Below the pieces are notes generated by a model, which saw nothing but the letters and a program-made list of their open reading frames with translations, was not told the DNA's origin and made no database searches. A DNA stretch of 33,741 bases from Mycobacterium sp. 852002-51057_SCH5723018 (GTDB taxonomy: Bacteria; Actinomycetota; Actinomycetes; Mycobacteriales; Mycobacteriaceae). The translations under genes were made by a program, and so were the position numbers. Positions 14,909 through 23,175 of the stretch are shown one piece after another. Each line of letters begins with the position of its first letter. Position 1 is the first letter of the stretch. The stretch covers positions 1 to 33,741 of the forward strand of contig NZ_LZIR01000126.1 of assembly GCF_001667035.1 (NCBI RefSeq), read 5' to 3'.

Positions 14909-14935
14909 CCGACGAGGCTATATAGGGTGGGCATC
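14909..14935. promoter_or_regulatory. 27-bp back-to-back leaderless promoter for accD3 and echA6
   Basis: Only 27 bases separate the accD3 GTG and the echA6 ATG. At the centre is the palindrome CTATATAG (14918-14925). On the plus strand TAGGGT (14923-14928) ends 7 bases before the echA6 ATG; on the minus strand TAGCCT (14920-14915) ends 6 bases before the accD3 GTG. Both -35 regions must lie inside the opposite coding sequences. Confidence 0.6.
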
Positions 14936-15670
14936 ATGATCGGTGTCACCCAGGACGAAGCCGTCATGACCATAGAGCTGCAGCGCCCCGAGCGCCGCAA
15001 TGCCCTCAACTCCGAGCTCGTCGACGAGCTGCGCGAGGCCATCGCCAAGGCGGGCGACGACGGGTCAACCCGCGTCGTCGTGCTTACCGGCCAGGGCACG
15101 GTGTTCTGCGCGGGCGCGGACCTCAGCGGAGACGCGTTCGCCGCAGACTATCCCGACCGGCTCATCGAGCTGCACAAGGTCATGGACGCGGTTCCCATTC
15201 CGGTGATCGCGGCCATCAACGGCCCCGCCATCGGCGCCGGTCTGCAGCTGGCCATGCAATGTGACCTACGGGTCGTCGCCCCCGACGCGTTCTTCCAGTT
15301 CCCAACATCGAAATATGGTCTGGCCCTTGATAACTGGAGTATCCGCCGATTGTCTTCGCTGGTCGGCCACGGGCGGGCCCGGGCGATGCTGCTGACCGCG
15401 GAGAAGCTCGGCGCCGACGTTGCGCTGCAGACCGGAATGGCCAACCGCATCGGGACGCTGGCCGACGCCCAGGCCTGGGCCGCCGAGGTCGCCGGCCTGG
15501 CACCGTTGGCGATCCAGCACGCCAAGCGGGTCCTCAACGACGACGGCGCCATCGAGGAAGCCTGGCCGGTGCACAAGGAGCTGTTCGACAAGGCCTGGTC
15601 CAGCCAGGACGTCATCGAAGCGCAGGTCGCCCGCATCGAGAAGCGGCCTCCGAGGTTCCAGGGGGCCTGA
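14936..15670 (+). CDS. echA6: Enoyl-CoA hydratase/isomerase-family protein EchA6
   Basis: A 244-residue crotonase-fold protein closely resembling M. tuberculosis EchA6 (Rv0905, 243). It has QRPERRNALNSELVDELREA (about 17-36), the acyl-CoA site FCAGADLSGDAFAADYPDR, and the oxyanion segment INGPAIGAGLQLAMQCDLR. The two Glu residues that act in true enoyl-CoA hydratases are not at their usual places. In M. tuberculosis EchA6 is reported to lack hydratase activity, to bind acyl-CoA and to feed FAS-II for mycolate synthesis; it is a known inhibitor target. A GTG at 14927 is in frame, but ATG 14936 gives the family N-terminus (MIGVTQDEAV) and sits 7 bases after TAGGGT. Confidence 0.94.
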   Translation: MIGVTQDEAVMTIELQRPERRNALNSELVDELREAIAKAGDDGSTRVVVLTGQGTVFCAGADLSGDAFAADYPDRLIELHKVMDAVPIPVIAAINGPAIGAGLQLAMQCDLRVVAPDAFFQFPTSKYGLALDNWSIRRLSSLVGHGRARAMLLTAEKLGADVALQTGMANRIGTLADAQAWAAEVAGLAPLAIQHAKRVLNDDGAIEEAWPVHKELFDKAWSSQDVIEAQVARIEKRPPRFQGA

Positions 15671-15675
15671 CGGTC

Positions 15676-16794
15676 ATGCTGCAGGGGGCGCTGCGACTGG
15701 CCGCCGGCACGGCCTCGCTGGCGGCCGGTAGCTGGTTGGTGCGCGCGCTGCACGGCGCGCCCGCCGCACTCGGTGCGTCTCCCGCGTCGATCCGGGCGGT
15801 GACACAGGGATCGCCGCACTATTCCGACGGCGTGTTCGTCAACCTCGAGCCCGCCTCGATCTACAAGATGGATCGCGAGCAATTGCGGCTCATCCTGTGG
15901 GAATTGGCGGGCAATCGCGGCGGCAGCCGGCCCAAGGCGCCGATCCCTTTGGCCGCGCCGGAAATCTTCGACGTTGAGCCCGGCCGGCTCGCCGTCAGCT
16001 GGTTCGGCCACTCGACGGCACTGCTGGAGATCGACGGTTACCGCGTGCTCACCGATCCGGTGTGGAGTGACCGATGCTCTCCGTCGGACATCGTCGGTCC
16101 ACAGCGGCTGCATCCGCCGCCGGTGCAGCTTGAAGGCCTGCCGGCCGTCGATGCGGTGGTGATCAGCCACGACCATTACGACCACCTCGACATCGACACG
16201 GTGATGGCACTGGCCCTCACCCAACGGGCCCCGTTCTTCGTCCCGCTAGGTGTCGGCGCCCACCTGCGCGCGTGGGGAGTTCCCGAGCATCGCATCGTCG
16301 AACTCGACTGGCATCAGGCCGCAAAGCTCGACGAACTCACCGTGATTTGCATGCCGGCACGGCACTTTTCGGGCCGCTTCCTGGACCGCAACAACACGCT
16401 GTGGGCATCGTGGGCGTTCATCGGTCCGAGTCATCGCGCGTACTTCGGCGGCGACACCGGCTACACCAAGAGCTTCTTGGAGATCGGCGACGACCACGGG
16501 CCGTTCGACGTGACGCTGCTGCCCATCGGCGCCTACAACACGGCGTGGCCGGACATCCACATGAACCCCGAGGAGGCGGTTCGGGCGCATCTGGACGTCA
16601 CCGAGTCGGGCTCGGGACTGCTGGTGCCGATCCACTGGGGCACCTTCCGGCTGGCGCCCCATCCGTGGGCAGAACCGGTGGAACGCCTGCTCTCGGCGGC
16701 CGAGCCCGCCGGGGTCAACGTGGTGGTGCCCGCACCGGGTCAGCGTATCGATCCCGCGGCCCCACGCCGATTCAACCCGTGGTGGCGGCTGTAG
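15676..16794 (+). CDS. Metallo-beta-lactamase-fold hydrolase, Rv0906-like
   Basis: The 372-residue protein belongs to the NAPE-PLD-like branch of the metallo-beta-lactamase superfamily. The metal motif HxHxDH is SHDHYDHLD (about 162-170), preceded by SWFGHSTALLEIDGYRVLTD, and followed by the ligands in PARHFSGR, YFGGDTGYTKSF and VPIHWGTFRLAPHP. It has a weakly hydrophobic N-terminus (residues 1-25) that may anchor it to the membrane. Length and position match Rv0906. Relatives hydrolyse phosphodiester or lipid amide substrates; the real substrate is unknown. It follows echA6 by 5 bases and is probably co-transcribed. Its stop lies 4 bases from the convergent methyltransferase-like gene. Confidence 0.9.
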   Translation: MLQGALRLAAGTASLAAGSWLVRALHGAPAALGASPASIRAVTQGSPHYSDGVFVNLEPASIYKMDREQLRLILWELAGNRGGSRPKAPIPLAAPEIFDVEPGRLAVSWFGHSTALLEIDGYRVLTDPVWSDRCSPSDIVGPQRLHPPPVQLEGLPAVDAVVISHDHYDHLDIDTVMALALTQRAPFFVPLGVGAHLRAWGVPEHRIVELDWHQAAKLDELTVICMPARHFSGRFLDRNNTLWASWAFIGPSHRAYFGGDTGYTKSFLEIGDDHGPFDVTLLPIGAYNTAWPDIHMNPEEAVRAHLDVTESGSGLLVPIHWGTFRLAPHPWAEPVERLLSAAEPAGVNVVVPAPGQRIDPAAPRRFNPWWRL

Positions 16795-16798
16795 ATTT

Positions 16799-17431
16799 TC
16801 AGCGCGTGTACACCGTCAGGCGGTCGCGTTGACCCCACCACTGAACCGGCCGGCGGGAGTCGACTTCGGTCCAGTGCGTATCGAGGATCGAATGCAGCTG
16901 ATCGTCACCCGTGCCACCGCCGCGGCCTTCGCCCACGTAGATGACGCGACTTCCCTTGTAGGCCAACACCGTTCGTGCGCCGACATCCTGGCCATGCGGC
17001 GGCCACGAAAGCAGTAGCGTCCTTTCGGGGTGCAACGCGGCCGCTTCGGCGCAGTCCTTCGCGCAGATCTCGGCATAGAGGTCGTCGCCGTGCCACCCGT
17101 TGGTGATCAGTGTCGCGCCTGGGTTGAGGTCGTAGCAGACGACGTCCACGCCGAGCTGGCCGAGCAGGTAGGCCCAGTAGCCGGTGCCCGCGATCGGATC
17201 GACCAGCCCGCCGTGTGCGTGCTCGGCCACAAACGTCACGGTGTCGGGGTCGGGGATCGTCCAGCAGTACTTCCTGGCCAACAGCTGTCGATTCGGCGCG
17301 CGGGCCATGCTCTCCTCCACGGACCGGTCCAGCCGGAATTCGCCGACCACCGGGTTGCAGCGGAAACTGTCGGGCTCAACGCAATCCTTGACCGCCTCCC
17401 AAAAGGGATTGTCGATGGTCATGTGCGGCAC
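16799..17431 (-). CDS. Methyltransferase-like protein of unknown target
   Basis: This 210-residue protein resembles the Rossmann-fold SAM-dependent methyltransferases: a motif I-like segment VDPIAGTGYWAYLLGQLGVD (about 86-105), an acidic end of beta-2 (VVCYDLNP), and LLLSWPPHG (about 139-147) at motif IV, where DNA and small-molecule methyltransferases carry D/N/S-P-P-Y. No DNA-recognition domain is visible. The classic GxGxG is only partly kept (AGTG), so catalysis is uncertain. The frame starts at GTG 17431; ATG 17422 (207 residues) has GAGGGG about 9 bases upstream and is equally plausible. It is not in the M. tuberculosis order, where Rv0906 is followed by Rv0907. Confidence 0.7.
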   Translation of the reverse strand: MPHMTIDNPFWEAVKDCVEPDSFRCNPVVGEFRLDRSVEESMARAPNRQLLARKYCWTIPDPDTVTFVAEHAHGGLVDPIAGTGYWAYLLGQLGVDVVCYDLNPGATLITNGWHGDDLYAEICAKDCAEAAALHPERTLLLSWPPHGQDVGARTVLAYKGSRVIYVGEGRGGGTGDDQLHSILDTHWTEVDSRRPVQWWGQRDRLTVYTR

Positions 17432-17566
17432 CCCCTCGGAACGGCAAATCGTCCGTATCGAGTATCTTTCGCCGCCCCCTCCTCCAGTTAATGTGGCGTT
17501 ACCTCGTGTCGTCGGGGAGTCCTCGACGTAAACGGGTTGTTATTCCGGCGCGCATCGTCGCCACGC

Positions 17567-17572
17567 TAAAGT
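17567..17572 (+). promoter_or_regulatory. -10 element of the lipoprotein-ctpE operon
   Basis: TAAAGT ends 8 bases before ATG 17581, and no Shine-Dalgarno sequence is present. This fits a leaderless transcript reading into ctpE. Confidence 0.45.
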
Positions 17573-17580
17573 GTGCGGCC

Positions 17581-19161
17581 ATGACGAGACGCGCGGCAAC
17601 CGCCGCTGTCGTTGCTCTGCTTGCGTTGGCAGGATGCGCGCCGGCCCAACCGGTGTCCGGTCCGCCGCCGCCGTCGTCAGATGCGCCGCCCAACGAGGTG
17701 TCGGGCCTGGCGATCCCCGCCGGCCGGCTCGACGACGCCATAGCCAAGGTCGACGGCTTAGTCGGTGACCTGATGAAAAGCTCCGGTATTCCGGGCATGG
17801 CCGTCGCCGTTGTCCACGGCGGAAAGACAATGTATGCCAAGGGGTTCGGCGTCAGAGACGCAAGCAGAGGCGACAAGCCAGACAACAAGGTCGACGCCGA
17901 CACCGTCTTCCAGTTGGCGTCGGTGTCGAAATCGGTCGGCGCGGCGGTAGTGGCACACGAAGTCAGCCAGAACGCCGTCAGCTGGGAAACGCCCGTGGTG
18001 TCCAAGCTGCCGTGGTTCGCGCTGGACGATCCCTATGTCACCGGCCATCTGACCATCGCGGACCTGTATTCGCATCGTTCCGGGCTGCCCGACCACGCCG
18101 GTGACAAGCTGGAGGAACTGGGCTACGACCGCCGGCAGACGCTCGAACGGCTGAAGTACCTGCCGCTAGCTCCCTTCCGAAACAGCTACGCCTACACCAA
18201 CTTCGGGGTAACCGCCGCGGCCGAGGCGGTCTCGGCCGCCGCGGGCAAGCCGTGGGAAGACCTGTCCGACGAGGTGCTGTACCACCCACTGGGGATGGCG
18301 GCCACGAGTTCGCGCTTCGCCGACTTCGTCGCTCGGCCCGACCACGCGGTCAACCACGTCAAGGTCGGAGACAAATGGGAGCCGCGCTTTCAACGCGAGC
18401 CGGATCCACAGTCACCCGCGGGTGGGGTGAGTTCGTCGGTCAACGACATGGCGCGCTGGCTGCTCATGCTGCTGGGCAATGGAACCTACAACGGACAGCG
18501 CATTGCGGCGCCGGAAGCACTGCTGCCTGCGACCACCGCACAGGTCGTCTCGGCTCCCGCGACGACACCGAACGCGCGTTCCGGCTTCTACGGTTACGGC
18601 TTCAACGTGTCGGTGAGCTCCTCGGGGCGCACCGAGTACAGCCATTCTGGGGCCTTCGCGTTGGGTGAGGCGACAAACTTCGTGGTGATGCCGTCGGAGG
18701 ACGTGGGAATTATCGCGTTGACCAACGCCGCACCCATCGGCGTGCCGGAGACGCTGACCGCCGAATTCATGGATCTGGTCCAGTACGGCCAGGTTCGGGA
18801 AAAGTGGGCTGACCTGTACAAGCAGGCGATCGGCTGGATGAACAACCCGGTAGGTTCGCTGGTCGGCAGGCAACCCCCGGCCAACCCGGCGCCGGCCAAA
18901 GCGCTGAGCGACTACACCGGCGTGTACGCCAACGACTACTGGGGACCGGCCGTCGTGGCCGAACGTGACGGCGCGCTGCAGCTGTCGCTCGGGCCGAAGA
19001 ACCGCACCTTCACGTTGGCGCACTGGGACGGTGACACCTTCACATTCACGCCGACAGACGAAAACGCCCCACCGGGAACGGTTTCGAAAGCCACCTTCGC
19101 CGGCGCCACTTTGAACCTGGAGTACTTTGACTCAGACAAGCTGGGGACCTTCACCCGATGA
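17581..19161 (+). CDS. Beta-lactamase/esterase-fold lipoprotein, Rv0907-like
   Basis: The 526-residue product starts with a lipoprotein signal peptide: hydrophobic AAVVALLALAG and lipobox LAGC with the lipidated C19. A Pro/Ser linker leads to a class C beta-lactamase/penicillin-binding-like serine hydrolase domain (about 50-420). The catalytic S114-V-S-K117 lies in QLASVSKSVG, the YxN element in AYTNFG, and the third element is HSGAF. A C-terminal beta domain (about 440-526, DUF3471-like) begins YTGVYANDYWGP. Such proteins are exported esterases, D-aminopeptidases or weak beta-lactamases; the substrate is not predictable. I chose ATG 17581 over the upstream open frame because of the signal peptide and -10 position. 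Its TGA overlaps the ctpE ATG as ATGA. Confidence 0.9.
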   Translation: MTRRAATAAVVALLALAGCAPAQPVSGPPPPSSDAPPNEVSGLAIPAGRLDDAIAKVDGLVGDLMKSSGIPGMAVAVVHGGKTMYAKGFGVRDASRGDKPDNKVDADTVFQLASVSKSVGAAVVAHEVSQNAVSWETPVVSKLPWFALDDPYVTGHLTIADLYSHRSGLPDHAGDKLEELGYDRRQTLERLKYLPLAPFRNSYAYTNFGVTAAAEAVSAAAGKPWEDLSDEVLYHPLGMAATSSRFADFVARPDHAVNHVKVGDKWEPRFQREPDPQSPAGGVSSSVNDMARWLLMLLGNGTYNGQRIAAPEALLPATTAQVVSAPATTPNARSGFYGYGFNVSVSSSGRTEYSHSGAFALGEATNFVVMPSEDVGIIALTNAAPIGVPETLTAEFMDLVQYGQVREKWADLYKQAIGWMNNPVGSLVGRQPPANPAPAKALSDYTGVYANDYWGPAVVAERDGALQLSLGPKNRTFTLAHWDGDTFTFTPTDENAPPGTVSKATFAGATLNLEYFDSDKLGTFTR

Positions 19162-21560
19162 CCCTTGCCAAGACATTGGGCCTGACCGATGCCGAGGTGG
19201 CACAGCGGGTAGCTGAGGGCAAGGGCAACGCCGTTCCCGAACGCTCCACCCGCAGCATCGCCGCGATCGTTCGGGCCAACGTCTTCACCCGAATCAACGC
19301 GATCCTGGGCGTGTTGCTGGCGATCGTGCTGGCGACGGGTTCGGTGATCAACGGGCTGTTCGGCCTGCTCATCGTCGCCAACAGCGTCATCGGCATGGTC
19401 CAAGAGATCCGGGCCAAGCAGACGTTGGACAAACTGGCGATCGTCGGGCAGGCGAAACCCTTGGTGCGCAGGCGATCCGGAACCCGGGCGGTGATGCCCA
19501 GCGAGGTCGTGCTCGACGACATCATCGAGCTCGGTCCTGGCGATCAGGTCGTCGTCGACGGCGCGATCGTCGAGCAGGAGAACCTGGAGGTCGACGAATC
19601 GCTGCTGACCGGTGAAGCGGACCCGATCGCCAAGGCCGCCGGTGACGCGGTGATGTCGGGCAGCTTCGTCGTGGCCGGAATCGGCGCCTACCGCGCCACC
19701 AAGGTCGGCCCGGAGGCCTACGCTGCCAAGCTGGCCCAGGAGGCCAGCAAGTTCACCCTGGTGAAATCCGAACTGCGCAATGGAATTAACCGGATTCTGC
19801 AGCTCGTCACCTACCTATTGGTACCGGCCGGTCTGCTGACCATCTACACCCAATTTTTCACCACGCACGCGGGCTGGCGGCAGGCCGTACTGCGGACTGT
19901 CGGTGCGCTGGTGCCCATGGTGCCCGAAGGACTCGTCCTGCTGACGTCGGTCGCGTTCGCCGTCGGGGTCGTTCGGCTCGGCCAACGCCAATGCCTCGTG
20001 CAGGAACTGCCCGCCATCGAGGGGCTGGCCCGTGTCGACGTGGTTTGCGCCGACAAGACGGGCACCTTGACCGAAAACGGGATGCGGGTTTCGGGCGTCG
20101 AGCGATTGGCCACGCCATCCGAAACGGTGAACGACGTGCTGGCCGCGCTGGCCGCCGCCGACCCGCGACCCAACGCCAGCATGCGGGCGATCGCCGAAAC
20201 CTTCCACCACCCGCCTGGCTGGATTGCCACCGCCACAGCGCCTTTCAAGTCGGCCACCAAGTGGAGCGGGGTGAGCTATGGCGACCACGGCAACTGGGTG
20301 ATCGGTGCGCCCGACGTCCTCCTCGATCCGGGTTCGGCGGCAGCCGAACAGGCCGAGCGGATCGGGGCGCGGGGGCTGCGGGTGCTGCTGTTGGGTGCTG
20401 CCGAGGTGGCCGTGGATCACCCGGACGCCCCGGGCCGGGTCACGCCCGTCGCTCTGGTGGTGCTGGAGCAGAGGGTGCGCCCCGACGCCCGCGAGACGTT
20501 GGAGTTCTTTGCCGCGCAGGGTGTTTCGGTCAAGGTGATCTCCGGCGACAACGCAGTGTCGGTCGCGGCGGTCGCCGGCAGGCTCGGCTTGCGTGGCGAC
20601 ACCATGGACGCGCGTCAACTCCCCACCGGCCCTGCGGACCTGGCCGAAGCGCTGGACTCCCACACCACCTTCGGCCGCGTGCGGCCCGACCAGAAACGCG
20701 CCATCGTGCACGCCCTGCAATCGCGCGGGCACGCCGTGGCGATGACCGGCGACGGCGTCAACGATGTGCTGGCCCTCAAGGACGCCGACATCGGCGTCGC
20801 GATGGGCGCGGGCAGCCCGGCGTCGCGCGCGGTGGCCGACATCGTCTTGCTGGACAACAGGTTCGCCACGCTGCCGTATGTAGTCGGCGAGGGCCGGCGC
20901 GTGATCGGCAATATCGAGCGGGTCGCCAACCTGTTTTTGACCAAGACGGTGTACTCGGTGCTGCTGGCGCTGTTCGTCGGCATCGAATGCCTGGTCGCCA
21001 AGCCCCTCAAGGCCGACCCGCTGCTGTACCCGTTTCAGCCGATCCACGTCACCATCGCAGCGTGGTTCACCATCGGGATCCCCTCTTTCATCTTGTCGCT
21101 GGCGCCCAACAACGAGCGCGCTCACACGGGCTTTGTGCGCCGGGTGTTGACGTCCGCGCTGCCGTCTGGGCTCGTAGTGGGCGTCGCGACGTTCGTCTCC
21201 TACCTGGTGGCCTACCACGGCCGTCACGCCACCTTTCAACAACAGGATCAAGCGTCGACGGCGGCGCTGATCACATTGCTGGTGACCGCTCTGTGGGTGC
21301 TCGCGGTCGCGGCGCGACCCTACCAGTGGTGGCGGGTGGCGCTGGTGATCTTCTCGGCGCTGGCCTACGTGGTGATCTTCAGCATCCCGTTGGCCCGGGA
21401 GAAGTTCCTGCTCGACCCGTCGAATGTTGCGGTGACGTCGACCGCCTTGGGGATCGGCGTGCTGGGCGCCGCGGCGATCGAGACGACGTGGTGGATACGC
21501 GCCAGGATGCTGGGCGTACAGCCCCGCCTGTGGCGCGAGCCGGTAAGGGCGCCCCAGTAG
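19158..21560 (+). CDS. ctpE: Cation-transporting P-type ATPase CtpE
   Basis: An 800-residue P-type ATPase (M. tuberculosis CtpE, Rv0908, is about 797). The actuator domain carries LLTGEADPI, the phosphorylation site is D299 in DKTGTLTENG, and the hinge is MTGDGVNDVLALKDADIGVA. Hydrophobic segments lie near residues 45-85 and 215-275 and at the C-terminal third (about 590-780). The motif PEG in VPMVPEGLVLLTS on the fourth helix, rather than CPC, argues against a heavy-metal pump. Mycobacterial CtpE has been shown to take up calcium. Translation is coupled to the lipoprotein gene by a four-base ATGA overlap. Confidence 0.95.
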   Translation: MTLAKTLGLTDAEVAQRVAEGKGNAVPERSTRSIAAIVRANVFTRINAILGVLLAIVLATGSVINGLFGLLIVANSVIGMVQEIRAKQTLDKLAIVGQAKPLVRRRSGTRAVMPSEVVLDDIIELGPGDQVVVDGAIVEQENLEVDESLLTGEADPIAKAAGDAVMSGSFVVAGIGAYRATKVGPEAYAAKLAQEASKFTLVKSELRNGINRILQLVTYLLVPAGLLTIYTQFFTTHAGWRQAVLRTVGALVPMVPEGLVLLTSVAFAVGVVRLGQRQCLVQELPAIEGLARVDVVCADKTGTLTENGMRVSGVERLATPSETVNDVLAALAAADPRPNASMRAIAETFHHPPGWIATATAPFKSATKWSGVSYGDHGNWVIGAPDVLLDPGSAAAEQAERIGARGLRVLLLGAAEVAVDHPDAPGRVTPVALVVLEQRVRPDARETLEFFAAQGVSVKVISGDNAVSVAAVAGRLGLRGDTMDARQLPTGPADLAEALDSHTTFGRVRPDQKRAIVHALQSRGHAVAMTGDGVNDVLALKDADIGVAMGAGSPASRAVADIVLLDNRFATLPYVVGEGRRVIGNIERVANLFLTKTVYSVLLALFVGIECLVAKPLKADPLLYPFQPIHVTIAAWFTIGIPSFILSLAPNNERAHTGFVRRVLTSALPSGLVVGVATFVSYLVAYHGRHATFQQQDQASTAALITLLVTALWVLAVAARPYQWWRVALVIFSALAYVVIFSIPLAREKFLLDPSNVAVTSTALGIGVLGAAAIETTWWIRARMLGVQPRLWREPVRAPQ

Positions 21561-21595
21561 GATTTCCTGAGGCCCGCGGGGAAGGAATGGCAAAC

Positions 21596-21784
21596 ATGGG
21601 ATTCCTGGACAAAGCGAAAGACCTGCTGTCACAAAACGCCGACAAGGTCGAGACTGCGATCGACAAGGCCGGCGAATTCGTCGACGACAAGACGCAGGGC
21701 AAATACTCCGACACCATCCACAAGGTGCAGGAGGAGGCCAGGAAGGCGGCCGAATCCGCCACAAAGGGCGACCAGCAGAACTGA
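21596..21784 (+). CDS. MT0933-type small antitoxin-like protein, Rv0909-like
   Basis: A 62-residue amphipathic, lysine- and glutamate-rich helical protein (MGFLDKAKDLLSQNADKVET at its start), matching the MT0933/Rv0909 antitoxin-like family. Two ATGs are possible. The second (21596) is about 9 bases after GAAGGA, whereas the first (21587) abuts it, so 21596 is preferred. Rv0909/Rv0910 is listed as a putative toxin-antitoxin pair in M. tuberculosis, but the helix pattern would equally suit a CsbD-like stress protein. The next gene starts 4 bases after its stop. Confidence 0.82.
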   Translation: MGFLDKAKDLLSQNADKVETAIDKAGEFVDDKTQGKYSDTIHKVQEEARKAAESATKGDQQN

Positions 21785-21788
21785 GCAC

Positions 21789-22262
21789 ATGGCGAAACTC
21801 TCCGGATCCATCGACGTACCGCTGCCACCCGAGGTGGCCTGGAAGCATGCCTCCGACCTGTCCCGGTACAAGGACTGGCTGACCATCCACCGGGTGTGGC
21901 GCAGCAAGCTGCCCGACGACATCGAGAAGGGGACGATCGTCGAGTCGATCGTCGAGGTCAAGGGCATGTACAACCGGATCAAATGGACGGTTGTGCGCTA
22001 CAAGCCGCCGGAAGGCATGACGCTCAACGGCGACGGCGTCGGCGGTGTCAAGGTCAAGCTGATGGCCAAGGTTCAGCCCGCCGACGAGGGCTCCGTCGTC
22101 AGCTTCGACGTGCACCTCGGCGGCCCGGCGCTATTCGGGCCGATCGGCATGATCGTCGCGGCCGCGCTGCGCGGCGACATCAACGAGTCGTTGCAGAATT
22201 TCGTCACGGTCTTCACGAAGCCCGATCCGAGTACGAACGGCGACGGCGGCGCCCGTCAGTGA
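21789..22262 (+). CDS. SRPBCC/polyketide-cyclase-fold protein, Rv0910-like putative toxin
   Basis: The 157-residue protein has the START/SRPBCC ligand-binding fold: N-terminal beta strand SGSIDVPLPPEVAWKHASDL, central antiparallel strands, and a long C-terminal helix (about 115-145). Relatives bind hydrophobic ligands. In M. tuberculosis the equivalent Rv0910 is catalogued as the toxin partner of Rv0909; nothing here shows nuclease or kinase residues. It is translated 4 bases after the small upstream gene. A Ser/Asn/Gly-rich tail extends it slightly beyond the usual length of about 144. Confidence 0.87.
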   Translation: MAKLSGSIDVPLPPEVAWKHASDLSRYKDWLTIHRVWRSKLPDDIEKGTIVESIVEVKGMYNRIKWTVVRYKPPEGMTLNGDGVGGVKVKLMAKVQPADEGSVVSFDVHLGGPALFGPIGMIVAAALRGDINESLQNFVTVFTKPDPSTNGDGGARQ

Positions 22263-22302
22263 CCCTGGCCCGATGAGTTTTCGCCTCGGCGCCGGTCAAC
22301 AT

Positions 22303-22329
22303 GTCTGAACCCCACTTTCGGGGCCAGAC
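22303..22329 (+). terminator. Small stem-loop between SRPBCC and double-VOC genes
   Basis: GTCTG (22303-22307) and CCCC (22310-22313) pair with GGGG (22320-22323) and CAGAC (22325-22329) around a 6-base loop. It lies 40 bases after the stop and just before the next ribosome binding site, so it may act as terminator or leader structure. Confidence 0.35.
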
Positions 22330-22346
22330 GCACCGAGGAGGTCACC

Positions 22347-23120
22347 ATGCCCATCCGTGATGGCGCGCCGCTGGGCGCTCCCTGCTGGATCGATCTGACG
22401 ACGTCGGACGTCGACCGCGCCCAGGACTTCTACGGCACGGTCTTCGGCTGGACGTTCGAGTCCGCCGGACCCGAGTACGGCGGATACATCAACGCCGCCA
22501 AGAACGGCCACCGCGTGGCCGGCCTGATGGCCAACAATCCCGAGTGGCAGTCGCCGGACAATTGGGCCACCTACTTTCACACCTCCGACATCAACCCGAC
22601 CGTCTCCGCGGTGACGGCGGCGGGCGGCTCGGTGTGCATGGGGCCGATGGAGATACCGGCTAAGGGCCATATGTGCCTGGCGACCGATCCGTCGTGCGCG
22701 TTCTTCGGGCTGTGGCAGCCGTTGGAGCACCGCGGCTTCGAGGTGATCGGCGAGGCCGGCGCCCCGGTGTGGCACCAGCTGACCACGCGCGATTACCGCG
22801 CCGCGGTCGACTTCTACCGCGAGGTCCTCGGCTGGCGCACCGAACAGGTTTCCGACACCGACGAATTCCGGTACACCACAGCATGGTTCGAGGATCAGCA
22901 ATTGCTCGGCGTAATGGATGGAGCTGGCTTCCTGCCCGAGGGCGTCCCATCGAATTGGACGATCTTCTTCGGCGCCGAGGATGTCGATAAGACGCTGCAG
23001 GTGATCACCGACAACGGCGGCGCCGTGGTGCGGGGCGCCGAGGACACCCCGTACGGTCGGCTGGCCGCGGCCACCGATCCGACGGGCGTCATCTTCAACC
23101 TGTCCTCGTTGCAGAGCTAG
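22347..23120 (+). CDS. Two-domain VOC (glyoxalase) protein, Rv0911-like
   Basis: This 257-residue protein contains two tandem vicinal-oxygen-chelate domains (about 10-125 and 137-255). Each opens with an H/W-x-x-L/D-T-x-D block followed by DFY and GW (DFYGTVFGWTFES; DFYREVLGWRTEQ), and each ends in an A-x-D-P-x-G-x-x-F strand (ATDPTGVIFNL). The pattern matches the CFP30B/27-kDa antigen group of mycobacteria and actinobacterial hydroxylase-type VOC proteins. The catalytic activity is unknown. Length equals Rv0911. GAGGAGG (22335-22341) lies 5 bases before the ATG. Confidence 0.9.
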   Translation: MPIRDGAPLGAPCWIDLTTSDVDRAQDFYGTVFGWTFESAGPEYGGYINAAKNGHRVAGLMANNPEWQSPDNWATYFHTSDINPTVSAVTAAGGSVCMGPMEIPAKGHMCLATDPSCAFFGLWQPLEHRGFEVIGEAGAPVWHQLTTRDYRAAVDFYREVLGWRTEQVSDTDEFRYTTAWFEDQQLLGVMDGAGFLPEGVPSNWTIFFGAEDVDKTLQVITDNGGAVVRGAEDTPYGRLAAATDPTGVIFNLSSLQS

Positions 23121-23162
23121 TCGGGCCGAGCGTCGGTCACGCGCGGCCGAGGGCAAGTCAGC

Positions 23163-23168
23163 TAATCT
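23163..23168 (+). promoter_or_regulatory. -10 element of the Rv0912-like gene
   Basis: TAATCT ends exactly 7 bases before GTG 23176, and no ribosome binding site is visible, fitting a leaderless transcript. Confidence 0.5.
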
Positions 23169-23175
23169 CGCAACC

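Noticed and set aside
19991..21784. 597-codon plus-strand frame ending with the Rv0909-like protein, suggesting a large fusion
   Set aside because: Only the last 62 residues are sensible; the rest is an Arg/Gly-rich out-of-frame reading of ctpE. The real gene starts at 21596 with its own ribosome binding site.
19815..22115. 766-codon open frame antisense to ctpE
   Set aside because: It mirrors the high-GC codon pattern of ctpE, its translation is Arg/His/Gln/Gly-rich with no family motif, and it also runs through the next two real genes.
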